Assembly: GCA_024642805.1 (NCBI GenBank)
Contig: JAHEAK010000064.1
Span: forward strand, 1-13,750
Direction of reading: 5' to 3'
DNA: 13,750 bases
Origin: Kofleriaceae bacterium
Lineage (GTDB): Bacteria > Myxococcota_A > Polyangia > Haliangiales > Haliangiaceae
Under the pieces are notes generated by a model. That model ran no database searches. It was given only the letters and a program-made list of their open reading frames with translations, and was not told the DNA's origin. A program made the position numbers and the translations under genes. Positions 1 to 10,060 of the stretch are shown piece after piece (positions within the stretch are counted from its first letter, which is position 1; every line of letters starts with the position of its first letter).

Positions 1-210
1 CCCCTCTGCAAGGGGAGGGGATCGCCAGGTGTGCAGACCCCGCGAAGTGGCCACTCGACCAGCCGAATGGGAGCGTCAGGGTAGGCTTGGAGTCCTCAGG
101 GAAGGGCTTTGTGTGGCACTGTGCTCCCCTACCTACCCCGGGCTGCTAGCAAATTCAGTAGATTGGCGACGGGCGCAAGTGTGGATCGGAGTTTGCTCTA
201 TGTAGGTTGC

Positions 211-1227
211 ATGTCCCGCAAAGCATCTCTCCTCCTTGCCGCCCTCCTACCCCTGAGCCTCTCCGTGGCTTGCTCATCCAACTTGAGCGGCACCGGTCCC
301 ATGGACGAAGCCGATCCTTCGAACCCCGATCCCGGTGGTCCCGATGACATCGTCGCTCGCATCGATGGCACCTACGAGATTCACAGCCGCATCGATCTCA
401 GCACCAGCACCGCTGGTCTCGCTGGCGTGCTCAACAGCCTCGACAACCTCTCTGCCGATCCTGCCGGCACCCTCATCGACATTCTCGAAGCCTCTGGCGT
501 CGACTTCTTAGACAGCGTTCCAGGTCCACTCAAGGATCTCTTCGCAAGCCAGGTCAACAACTTCATCCGCAGCCAAAACTTCGGTCAAGACAAAGTCACA
601 AAGCTCATCCTCGACTACGGCACGATGATTGGTCAGATGACCCAGAACTTTGACGCCGTCTCTGAGATGACCGTCGGTCAAGCCGACGCCGCTGGCAACG
701 CCACCGCTAGCCATGGTGTGGTCGCGATTCAGTTCAACTACGCCGGCCGCGACATGGTCGTCGAGGTCGCAAACGCCGCCATGTCTCCGAGCATCTCGGT
801 CAACGCTGCTTCCAACGGCGGTCTCAACATCGGTAGCCACGAGCTCCAGCTGCCTGTCGGCAAGCTCGCTCTCGAGGCTCTCAAGATGACACTACAACAG
901 GACATGGGTTCGACCTCCATCGCCGGTGCTCTGGGCACGATGATCGACTGTACGGCTCTGGCCACCTCTGTTGGCGACATCCAAATCTCCGGCTTCACGC
1001 TGGTTAGCACCTCGCAAATCGACAACCTCTGCGAGCAAGGCCTTGCCTTGGTGGCCGCTAAGCTCGAGCAGCAGTTCGGCAACCTCAACATCGACCTGGC
1101 TGTCGTAGGCGGTACGGGCACCTCGCAAGCGGCCTCTGGCAAGGTGATGTCGATGCGCGGCAACTGGGACTTGACGCTGGACTCGCAAACGCTTGCTTCG
1201 AGCTTCGAAGGTTCGCGCATGCAGTAG
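211..1227 (+). CDS. Putative lipoprotein of unknown function (338 aa)
   Basis: I do not recognise the family. The start at 211 is chosen because the next residues form a lipoprotein signal: MSRK, a hydrophobic stretch of leucines and alanines, then LSVAC with the lipidated Cys at residue 21. An upstream in-frame GTG at 109 would add 34 residues that bury this signal. After the Cys comes a Pro/Asp/Gly-rich linker (about 22-45) typical of surface lipoproteins. The body is rich in Ser, Ala, Leu and Asn, with helix-like stretches around 65-150 and strand-like stretches after 150. A GTYEIHSRIDL segment just after the linker and a GNWDLTLDS segment near the C-terminus look alike and may be two strands of one barrel-like fold. 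Only two further cysteines are present. The gene stands alone and is closed by a strong terminator 27 bases downstream. No convincing Shine-Dalgarno precedes the ATG. Envelope location is inferred from the signal; the role is unknown. Confidence 0.8.
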   Translation: MSRKASLLLAALLPLSLSVACSSNLSGTGPMDEADPSNPDPGGPDDIVARIDGTYEIHSRIDLSTSTAGLAGVLNSLDNLSADPAGTLIDILEASGVDFLDSVPGPLKDLFASQVNNFIRSQNFGQDKVTKLILDYGTMIGQMTQNFDAVSEMTVGQADAAGNATASHGVVAIQFNYAGRDMVVEVANAAMSPSISVNAASNGGLNIGSHELQLPVGKLALEALKMTLQQDMGSTSIAGALGTMIDCTALATSVGDIQISGFTLVSTSQIDNLCEQGLALVAAKLEQQFGNLNIDLAVVGGTGTSQAASGKVMSMRGNWDLTLDSQTLASSFEGSRMQ

Positions 1228-1254
1228 TGCAAGGCTCTCGCTAAAGGGACAAAG

Positions 1255-1283
1255 GTCTGCATCCAATCGGGTGCAGACTTTTT
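1255..1283 (+). terminator. Rho-independent terminator after the first lipoprotein gene
   Basis: GTCTGCATCC (1255-1264) pairs with GGGTGCAGAC (1269-1278): ten base pairs with one G-T wobble around an AATC loop, followed directly by TTTTT (1279-1283). An AAA run just upstream can extend the stem into the T tract. It lies 27 bases after the stop at 1227 and separates the two lipoprotein genes into independent transcripts. Confidence 0.85.
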
Positions 1284-1460
1284 CCGTTGTGCCTGTTGGT
1301 TCCAGGCTTGCCGACTAGGTTCTGCCTCTTCGCCCTCTTGTAGTATTGACGCGGCACTGTTGACTCGAGTTTGCACACGAAGGCTGCGACCCGCGCGCTT
1401 GGTTTTTTTGCGAACGAATTTCGCCGAGCGTTGCGAAGGGCTGTGATAAACGTGTTGTCC

Positions 1461-2281
1461 ATGTCGCGCTCCATTCTCGCCATCGCACCCCTCCTGCTCC
1501 TTGCTTGTTCCACCGCGAGCAATGGCGGCTCAGGCACAGAGGCGGCTGATGCCGCGATAGGTTTCCCCGACGGCGCTGGTGGGGCCGCCGACGCCAACAC
1601 AGGACCAGCTGCCGACGCGCAGCCCTCGGGACAGATGGTCGAGATACCTGGCGGCGCCTTTCTCATGGGCAGCAATAGCGGCGACGCGGATGAAGCTCCT
1701 CAGCACAGCGTTACCTTGTCGAGCTTCGAGATCGATTACACCGAAGTGACGCAGGGCGCCTACAAGAAGTGCGTCGATGGCGGTGGATGCACCGAGCCCT
1801 CGGCCAACTACTCACCGATCATCGATGAGCAGATGCCGGTGGTGAACGTCACCTGGGATCAAGCGCTGACCTATTGCGTGTGGGTAGGCAAGACGCTGCC
1901 AACCGAGGCACAGTGGGAGCGAGCGGCGCGCGGAACTGACGGTCGTACCTTTCCGTGGGGAGCCGACGCGACTGTCGATTGCGCCCGCGCAAACACATCG
2001 TCGTGCGGTGGCACGCAGGAGGTGGGTCTCGCAACCGGTGTTTCTCCAGAAGGTGCACTCGACATGGCTGGCAACGTCTGGGAGTGGACGGCTGACTTCT
2101 ACGCCGCCGATGCTTACGCCGCCCATGACGGCCCCGATCCCTTGGGGCCAAGCAGCGGCACGCTGCGCGCCTATCGCGGCGGCAGCGCTGGCAATGACTT
2201 GAGCCTGGCGCGAGCTTCTAACCGCGCCTCGACCTACAACCCCGATGTCGGTGGTTCGGGGCTCGGCTTTCGCTGCGCTCG

Positions 2282-2285
<4 letters not shown>
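1461..2285 (+). CDS. SUMF1/FGE-fold lipoprotein, catalytic cysteines absent
   Basis: The protein (274 aa) is a lipoprotein with an FGE-sulfatase (SUMF1) domain. The ATG at 1461 gives a compact signal ending LLLLAC with lipid Cys16. A TTG at 1371 would add 30 residues ahead of it. An Ala/Asp/Gly-rich linker runs to about residue 58. The domain then opens with VEIPGGAFLMGS (60-71), continues through TEVTQGAYKKC, PVVNVTWDQALTYC, LPTEAQWERAARG and LDMAGNVWEWT, and ends YRGGSAGNDLSLAR... GLGFRCAR. This is the usual order and length. Formylglycine-generating enzymes carry their active Cys pair just after the RGGS motif. Here the equivalent stretch (about 243-250) has none, so sulfatase activation is unlikely. 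Many bacterial members of this fold act as binding or scaffold modules. The other cysteines (104, 110, 139, 174, 182, 272) could form disulphides outside the cytoplasm. The gene ends tail-to-tail with glpD, overlapping by 4 bases. Confidence 0.88.
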
Positions 2286-5740
<3,455 letters not shown>

Positions 5741-5839
5741 AGACGCGCTACCTTAGCAGCCGAAAAGACGCATAGCACCTGCTCTAAGCCGGCAAAGAGA
5801 CACGCCCCCGATGGATTTCTCTGCCACAATGCATGCTGC
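5741..5839. promoter_or_regulatory. Divergent intergenic region between aspS and cysH
   Basis: These 99 bases must hold the promoters of the minus-strand aspS-glpD unit and of the plus-strand APS reductase gene. On the minus strand, TTGCCG (5790-5795) and TATGCG (5769-5774) lie 15 bases apart. That spacing is shorter than ideal, so this is only a weak promoter candidate. I see no riboswitch-like fold and no clear operator. The role is inferred from gene orientation. Confidence 0.4.
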
Positions 5840-6850
5840 ATGCACATCACCATGGTCAAAAAGCGGCTGGCCTCCGGCGAGCCATGTCGCAAGTGCATTC
5901 AGGCCGAAGAGCTCTTGGTCAAGCGCAATCTCTGGGACCGCATCGACGAGGTTGTGTGGGCGGAAGAGGCCGATCCAGCTTCGGCCGGCATGCTGCTGGC
6001 GGCCAAACACCAGGTGCAGGTAGCTCCCTTCTACATCGTTCGTGACGCCGAGGGCAGGGAGACGATTTATTTGAGTGCGCTCAAGCTGATCAAGGAGCGC
6101 TTGCAGGAGCGACCAGCCGCGCGCGGCGACTTCGATCTCGCCGGTGCCCGCGAGCTGCTCAAGAGCGCGCCGCCGATGGAGGCGATTCGCTTCGCTCTCG
6201 AGAGCTTTGCCTCTGACTGCGCTATTGCCTTCAGCGGTTCCGACGATGTGGTCCTCATCGACATGGCGGCCCAAGCGGGGTTGCCCTACTCGGTGATCGT
6301 GGTCGACACCGGCCGCTTGCACGCCGAGACCTACGAGTTCATCGAGCAGGTGCGCAAGCACTACGGTTGTGAGCTGCACGTGACAGCGCCCGACGCCGCC
6401 TCGGTGGAGACCATGGTCGCTGCCAAGGGCCTCTTCTCTTTCTATGAAGACGGCCACAAGGAGTGCTGCCAGATTCGCAAGGTCGCGCCGCTGCGGCGTG
6501 CCCTTGGCAACTACCGCGCTTGGATGACCGGGCAGCGCAAGGATCAGAGTCTGCTCACCCGTGGCGAGCTGGAGATGGTCGAGATCGACGCAGCCTTCAC
6601 CGGTAAGGCCGGCGAGCTGGTCAAGTTCAACCCGATCGCCAACTGGAGTCGGGATTTGCTTTGGCAGTACATCCGCGACTACGAGGTGCCCCACAACCTC
6701 TTGCACCATCGCGGCTTCTCGTCCATCGGCTGCCAGCCGTGCACGCGAGCCGTGTTGCCAGGCCAGCATGAGCGTGAGGGTCGCTGGTGGTGGGAGGACG
6801 CCCAGGTCAAGGAGTGCGGCCTGCACGTCGCCAAGGACAAGACGCCCTAG
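5840..6850 (+). CDS. cysH: APS reductase with N-terminal glutaredoxin-like domain
   Basis: Reduces adenylyl sulfate (APS) to sulfite in assimilatory sulfate reduction, in the cytoplasm. From the ATG at 5840 it is 336 aa; an ATG at 5852 is equally possible, and neither has a clear ribosome binding site. Residues 1-90 resemble a glutaredoxin/thioredoxin fold: a CxxC (Cys16, Cys19), then VAPFYIVRD and a helix. The reductase domain (about 100-336) has the PP-loop FSGSDDVVLIDMA (131-143), DTGRLHAETYEF, and the cysteines of the 4Fe-4S-containing APS class: Cys209-Cys210 and Cys298-x-x-Cys301. The catalytic ECGLH tail has Cys326. Enzymes that use PAPS, like E. coli CysH, lack the four cluster cysteines. 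Plant APS reductases carry a glutaredoxin-like domain at the C-terminus; here it is at the N-terminus. It could supply the electrons that thioredoxin normally gives. The next gene starts 72 bases downstream. Confidence 0.93.
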   Translation: MHITMVKKRLASGEPCRKCIQAEELLVKRNLWDRIDEVVWAEEADPASAGMLLAAKHQVQVAPFYIVRDAEGRETIYLSALKLIKERLQERPAARGDFDLAGARELLKSAPPMEAIRFALESFASDCAIAFSGSDDVVLIDMAAQAGLPYSVIVVDTGRLHAETYEFIEQVRKHYGCELHVTAPDAASVETMVAAKGLFSFYEDGHKECCQIRKVAPLRRALGNYRAWMTGQRKDQSLLTRGELEMVEIDAAFTGKAGELVKFNPIANWSRDLLWQYIRDYEVPHNLLHHRGFSSIGCQPCTRAVLPGQHEREGRWWWEDAQVKECGLHVAKDKTP

Positions 6851-6922
6851 TGCGCGCCCACCTGCTCATGGTGTCCTCCATGTCACAGAAGCCGCGCTCG
6901 CTCCGTGCTAAATAGCTCGGCC

Positions 6923-7507
6923 ATGTCACGCCTGCAGGAGGCCATCTCGCGGATCGATGCCGCCAACGCCAGCGACCCAAATCGCGTGCAAGGTCCTCAT
7001 GGTCCCGTCGCCAAAGAGCTGCTCTATGGCCAGCGAATGAGCACATGGCTAGCCGCGCTCGAGCCCGATGCCAGCGAGGAACTGAGGCTGGCGTGCAGAG
7101 CTTCCCACATTCGGCGCTGGGAATCGGCGCGCTCCGATTTTCCCGAAGGCAGAGCCGGCTACAAGCAGTGGCGCTCGCAGCTGCTCAAGTTCCACGCCGC
7201 AACCGCCTTGGCCCTCTTGCAGGAGCTTGGCTACTCGGCTGAGCAAGGTGAGCGGGTGGCCGCGATCATTCAAAAGCAAAAGCGCACGCAAGACGCCGAG
7301 GTGCAGACCCTCGAAGACGTCGCATGCCTGGTCTTCTTGGAGTTCGAGTTCGTGTCTTTCATGGAGCAGCACGAGCAAGACAAACTGATTCCCATCGTTC
7401 AAAAGACCTGGGCAAAGATGAGCCCGCAAGCCCATCAACGAGCCCTGGCGCTGGAGCTGCCAGCACGAGCGCGCCACATAATCGAGACCGCATTGGAGCA
7501 AGCATGA
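6923..7507 (+). CDS. DUF4202-type protein (194 aa)
   Basis: I assign this to the DUF4202 family by its pattern: MSRLQEAISRIDAAN, then KELLYGQRMSTWL, RASHIRRWE (60-68), GYKQWRSQLLKFHA (79-92), QTLEDVACLVFLE (128-140) and KTWAKMSP (161-168). This comes from memory of the family and was not searched. The spacing of His62, His91 and Glu131-Asp132 within a mostly helical protein recalls HD-domain metal sites, but no biochemical function is established that I can name. No signal peptide or membrane segment is present, so it should be cytosolic. The ATG at 6923 is preferred over a GTG at 6905, because family members begin at this MSR-like point. It lies 72 bases after the APS reductase gene on the same strand, suggesting a link to sulfur assimilation. 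Its stop overlaps the next start as ATGA. Confidence 0.8.
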   Translation: MSRLQEAISRIDAANASDPNRVQGPHGPVAKELLYGQRMSTWLAALEPDASEELRLACRASHIRRWESARSDFPEGRAGYKQWRSQLLKFHAATALALLQELGYSAEQGERVAAIIQKQKRTQDAEVQTLEDVACLVFLEFEFVSFMEQHEQDKLIPIVQKTWAKMSPQAHQRALALELPARARHIIETALEQA

Positions 7508-8106
7508 GCACGTTGAACGCGACGCGAGGAGCTGTGTTGACGCTGGCGATTTTGGCCAGCGCGGCCTCGATTTTGAGTCCACAAGAGGATGTCCCAGCGC
7601 CAGACACCTGCGATCAAGCACAGAGTGCTGGCATCGTCAGCATGACCATCATGGACGGGCAGGGCTCCGCCAATGGCAGCGCCTTGACCGACTACCAGGT
7701 CGTCCCTCTTGTGTTCGGTCCACAGGGCGGCACCATGATCGCGCTGCGCGTCTTGCTCGAAGGCGACGCGGTGCCCAGCTGCGCTTCCTTCTCTTTCTTC
7801 GTCGAGAACTGTCACGATCTCGATTGTCAGAACGCGGATCAAGAAGGCAGCTTTCCGCTCACCCAGCCACTGGCTACCTATGAGGAGGGCGCCGACCGCA
7901 TGACGCGCCCCTATTACTTCCAGTTGCCCTACACCCTCAATGGCGGCAGCCTGGCCCGCTTGACGGTCAGCGTCGGCAGCATCACTAGCCAACGCCTGCT
8001 CTGGCTCGACAGCGAGGGCGACTTGCTTGCGGGCGCCGACGCGGGGGTGGCCGATGCCGGTGGCGTCGATGCGCAGGCCTCGGCGGTCGACGCCATGCCC
8101 CTCTGA
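7504..8106 (+). CDS. Secreted protein of unknown function with Ala/Asp-rich tail
   Basis: The protein is 200 aa. The ATG at 7504 overlaps the previous stop in an ATGA, and GGAG lies just upstream. Residues 1-22 form a signal peptide (hydrophobic VLTLAILASAAS) with no lipobox Cys, so export with ordinary cleavage is expected. The mature part has four cysteines (36, 93, 103, 108), enough for two disulphides. It is rich in strand-forming stretches such as YQVVPLVFG, MIALRVLLEG, YYFQLPYTL and LARLTVSVG, suggesting a compact beta-sandwich. The last 20 or so residues are an Ala/Asp/Gly repeat (GADAGVADAGGVDA) like linkers in myxobacterial surface proteins, but here the chain ends there. I recognise no family. 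The 4-base overlap makes translation coupled to the cytosolic DUF4202 protein, which is odd given the different locations. Confidence 0.75.
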   Translation: MSTLNATRGAVLTLAILASAASILSPQEDVPAPDTCDQAQSAGIVSMTIMDGQGSANGSALTDYQVVPLVFGPQGGTMIALRVLLEGDAVPSCASFSFFVENCHDLDCQNADQEGSFPLTQPLATYEEGADRMTRPYYFQLPYTLNGGSLARLTVSVGSITSQRLLWLDSEGDLLAGADAGVADAGGVDAQASAVDAMPL

Positions 8107-8242
8107 CCTGCGCCGACACCGGTGGCGAGTGCAAGCGGAGCCACACTACATAAGTGCCAAAGAGGAGCGCCACACACCCCCTGGAGCGCGCTAGGAGTGT
8201 CCACTGCAAGACCGCGGAATGGCGCGATCTCTCCCTCACGGC

Positions 8243-8270
8243 TTGCATTTCTCGGGCTTCCTTTTAGACT
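8243..8270 (+). promoter_or_regulatory. Candidate promoter for the small lipoprotein gene
   Basis: TTGCAT (8243-8248) and TAGACT (8265-8270) are separated by 16 bases. The start codon at 8282 follows the second hexamer by 11 bases, so a transcript from here would have a leader of only a few bases. That fits the lack of any Shine-Dalgarno before this gene. The match to consensus is partial and this is a tentative call. Confidence 0.25.
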
Positions 8271-8281
8271 TGTTGACGCCG

Positions 8282-8827
8282 ATGACCGGACCGCTTCGTC
8301 ACAGCTTGCTCGCTGCGCTATTGCTATCGAGCTGCGTGCGCTTCGAGGTGGAGAGCGAAGACGAGCTCGGCAGTGCGGCCCTTCGACTCTCGAGTACCGA
8401 CGCCGTGGTGCTGTGTCCGCTCTCGGCCATCGCCGAGCCCGCGGGCACGGTTTCCATTGTCTGGGCTGGCTATCCACCCGCCGACGATCGCCTGCAGTTG
8501 ATGCACGCTCGGGTCTCCGATCACGGCGAGCTTGTGCAGGCGCCACATGCCCTCGCCGAGCTCGAGTCCGAGCTCGATGCCTTGAGCCTGTCGCGCTCCC
8601 CCGAGGGTGTCGAGGTGCAAGTGATGCAGCGAGGTGTGCAGAGCTCCTTGACCATCGAACTGGCCGAGCAAAGTTGGGTCGGCGACGAGAGCTCCTTGCC
8701 CGCCGATCTGGCCACCGTCGCGGAGTCCTGCCAGGCGCGGGTTCAAACCAGCGCTGGCAGCCTGCGCATCTACCGTGGCCAAGAAGATGGTGAATTGGCC
8801 CTCTTCGCCCTCCCCGACGAGGGCTAG
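8282..8827 (+). CDS. Small putative lipoprotein (181 aa)
   Basis: Family not recognised. The ATG at 8282 gives a textbook lipoprotein signal: MTGPLRH, hydrophobic SLLAALLL, then SSC with lipid Cys18. The ATG at 8219 in the same frame would put 21 extra residues before it and is less likely. The mature protein is acidic, rich in Glu, Leu and Ser, with two further cysteines (45 and 150) that could pair. Alternating strand-like segments (GTVSIVWAGY, LQLMHARVSD, VEVQVMQRG, LTIELAEQ, GSLRIYRG, ELALFALP) suggest a beta-rich fold of repeated hairpins. It stands between 175 bases of intergenic DNA upstream and 119 downstream, so it is probably monocistronic. Location in the envelope is inferred from the signal; no function can be given. 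Long reading frames antisense to it are byproducts of GC-rich coding. Confidence 0.72.
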   Translation: MTGPLRHSLLAALLLSSCVRFEVESEDELGSAALRLSSTDAVVLCPLSAIAEPAGTVSIVWAGYPPADDRLQLMHARVSDHGELVQAPHALAELESELDALSLSRSPEGVEVQVMQRGVQSSLTIELAEQSWVGDESSLPADLATVAESCQARVQTSAGSLRIYRGQEDGELALFALPDEG

Positions 8828-8843
8828 CACGCGAGAGTGTGGT

Positions 8844-8867
8844 CCTCCCGGGCTCGCGGAGCGGAGG
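8844..8867. repeat. Imperfect inverted repeat after the small lipoprotein gene
   Basis: CCTCC (8844-8848) plus GCTC (8852-8855) pair with GAGC (8859-8862) plus GGAGG (8863-8867), giving nine G-C-rich pairs with a 3-base bulge (CGG) and a GCG loop. It lies 16 bases past the stop at 8827. There is no T tract, so it is at best a weak or Rho-assisted terminator or a 3'-end stabiliser. Confidence 0.35.
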
Positions 8868-8946
8868 GAGACTTGCCATCTCGTGCCTGGAATGGCCCGA
8901 TTCGTCTGGTGAAGAGCGCGCGTGCCCGTGGTAGACACAACGGGCG

Positions 8947-9888
8947 ATGCGTATTGCTCACTGCTCCGATCTGCACTTGCTGAGCCTCGAAGGGGCCAAA
9001 GTGCTCGACTTCGCCAACAAACGCTGGATTGGCGGTCTCAACCTTTTGACCAATCGCGGTCGTCACCATCAAAGCGAAATCTTTGAAGCGATGACCGACG
9101 ACATCAACCGCGTCGGTGTCGACCACATCTTGGTTACCGGCGATGTCACCAACCTTGCTCTCGACGAGGAGTTTCGCTTTGCACGCGAACTCTTTGGCAG
9201 ACTCACGCTCGGTCCGGAGCAGGTCACTGTCATTCCAGGCAACCACGACACCTACGTCCAGGCAGGCGCCACCTACTTTGCCAAGCATTTTGGCGAGTAC
9301 TTCCAAAGCGACAGCGGCTCTCCCCTTCCCGAGGGCGAGTCCTGGCCATGCGTGCGCACTCGCGGGCCCGTGGCCATCTTCGGTCTCTCGACCAGTTTGA
9401 AGACGCCCTGGTTCACGGCCTATGGCGTGATTGGTGATGAGCAACTCGAGCGCTTGCGTACCGCACTTTTGGACGAGCGTTTCGCCCAGAGCCTGCGTCT
9501 GGTCGCCATTCATCACTCGCCCGCCGAGCCGCGCGCGCGCTCCAAAGTGCGAGGCTTGAGGGATCGCTCCAAGCTCTACAAAGTGCTCGAGGAAACCGGT
9601 GCCGAGCTCATCTTGCACGGCCACGAGCACCTGGATCTGAGCGCAAGCTTGCCAGGGCGGGGCGAGCCGGTACCGGTTCGCGGGATTCAGTCAGGGACCT
9701 ACGATTCCGGATCGGGCTCCTTGCACAAACGCGCCCGCTATAGAATTTACGATGTTAGAGCGTCGGCGAGCCCTGAGGGCCGGGCGCAGGTGGTGTCCGA
9801 AGAGCTGCGGGTGTGGGATCCCGAGAGCCGCAGCTTTGTTGAGGACAATTCATTTGAGCAGGGCGAGGTCGCCTCCGTTGGCGCATAA
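8947..9888 (+). CDS. Calcineurin-like metallophosphoesterase
   Basis: The protein is 313 aa and carries the full metallophosphoesterase metal site: Asp8-x-His10 in CSDLHLL, GDVTN with Asp66, GNHD at 98-101, paired His189-His190 in AIHHS, and GHEH at 225-228. The layout is closest to the CpdA/Icc-type single-domain phosphodiesterases, which hydrolyse phosphodiester or phosphomonoester bonds with two metal ions. The substrate cannot be read from the sequence; cyclic nucleotides, nucleotides and lipid-linked phosphates are all handled by relatives. No signal peptide or membrane segment is seen, so it should be cytosolic. The ATG at 8947 sits right at the first strand (MRIAHCSDLH), so the start is secure although no Shine-Dalgarno is present. 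It precedes the lipid operon by 172 bases that include a tandem repeat array, so it is probably a separate transcript. Beyond about residue 270 the tail is charged and unlikely to be catalytic. Confidence 0.9.
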   Translation: MRIAHCSDLHLLSLEGAKVLDFANKRWIGGLNLLTNRGRHHQSEIFEAMTDDINRVGVDHILVTGDVTNLALDEEFRFARELFGRLTLGPEQVTVIPGNHDTYVQAGATYFAKHFGEYFQSDSGSPLPEGESWPCVRTRGPVAIFGLSTSLKTPWFTAYGVIGDEQLERLRTALLDERFAQSLRLVAIHHSPAEPRARSKVRGLRDRSKLYKVLEETGAELILHGHEHLDLSASLPGRGEPVPVRGIQSGTYDSGSGSLHKRARYRIYDVRASASPEGRAQVVSEELRVWDPESRSFVEDNSFEQGEVASVGA

Positions 9889-9927
9889 CTGCTCGAATTC
9901 TAAAACGGCTTTTTGTAGACTCGCGAC

Positions 9928-9996
9928 GCTCAGGCAGTAACCCCGCTCAGGCAGTAACCCCGCTCAGGCAGTAACCCCCGCTCAGGTAGTAACCAG
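9928..9996. repeat. 17-bp tandem repeat array upstream of the aminotransferase operon
   Basis: The unit GCTCAGGCAGTAACCCC occurs at 9928-9944, 9945-9961 and 9962-9978 (an extra C follows the third). A diverged fourth copy lies at 9980-9996 (GCTCAGGTAGTAACCAG). A degenerate fragment, GACGTAACCC, follows at about 9997-10006. The 17-base period is not a multiple of three and the array lies outside any gene. There are no spacers, so this is not CRISPR. It ends about 55 bases before the next start codon, so it could hold repeated protein-binding sites or lie in the transcript leader. Confidence 0.9.
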
Positions 9997-10021
9997 GACG
10001 TAACCCAAACAGCCGAGAACC

Positions 10022-10046
10022 CCCGCCTTCGTCGAACCCTGGCGGG
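10022..10046. promoter_or_regulatory. Hairpin just before the aminotransferase ribosome binding site
   Basis: CCCGCC (10022-10027) and GGCGGG (10041-10046) form a perfect 6-bp G-C stem around a 13-base loop. The Shine-Dalgarno-like AGGTG begins 6 bases later and the ATG is at 10061. It could be a leader RNA structure affecting translation or an operator. The pairing is directly visible; the regulatory role is a guess. Confidence 0.35.
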
Positions 10047-10060
10047 CAGATAGGTGCACC

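Noticed and set aside
1..20. Hairpin CCCCT/AGGGG at the left edge as a terminator of an upstream gene
   Set aside because: The stem is only 5 bp, no T tract follows, and the left context is missing.
5753..6826. Long minus-strand reading frame (357 codons) antisense to the APS reductase gene
   Set aside because: The plus strand carries unmistakable APS reductase motifs over the same span. The antisense translation shows no domain pattern. Long antisense frames are common in GC-rich coding DNA.
8108..8130. CACCGGTG palindrome after the secreted-protein gene
   Set aside because: It is only an 8-base perfect palindrome with no usable loop and no T tract. Such short palindromes are expected by chance in GC-rich DNA.
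8122..8793. Plus-strand frame of 223 codons overlapping the small lipoprotein in another frame
   Set aside because: The composition is Arg/Ala-rich without a signal or domain. The competing frame has a lipobox and balanced composition.
7929..8879. Minus-strand reading frame of 316 codons over the small lipoprotein
   Set aside because: The translation is extremely Arg/Pro/Ser-rich, typical of a GC-rich shadow. The plus strand has a clean lipoprotein signal in the right place.
9899..9915. AAAA-CGGC-TTTT hairpin after the metallophosphoesterase as a terminator
   Set aside because: The stem would be four A-T pairs only, too weak to support a terminator call.
9928..9996. CRISPR array
   Set aside because: Units are 17 bases and directly abutting, with no spacers, and no cas genes are present.
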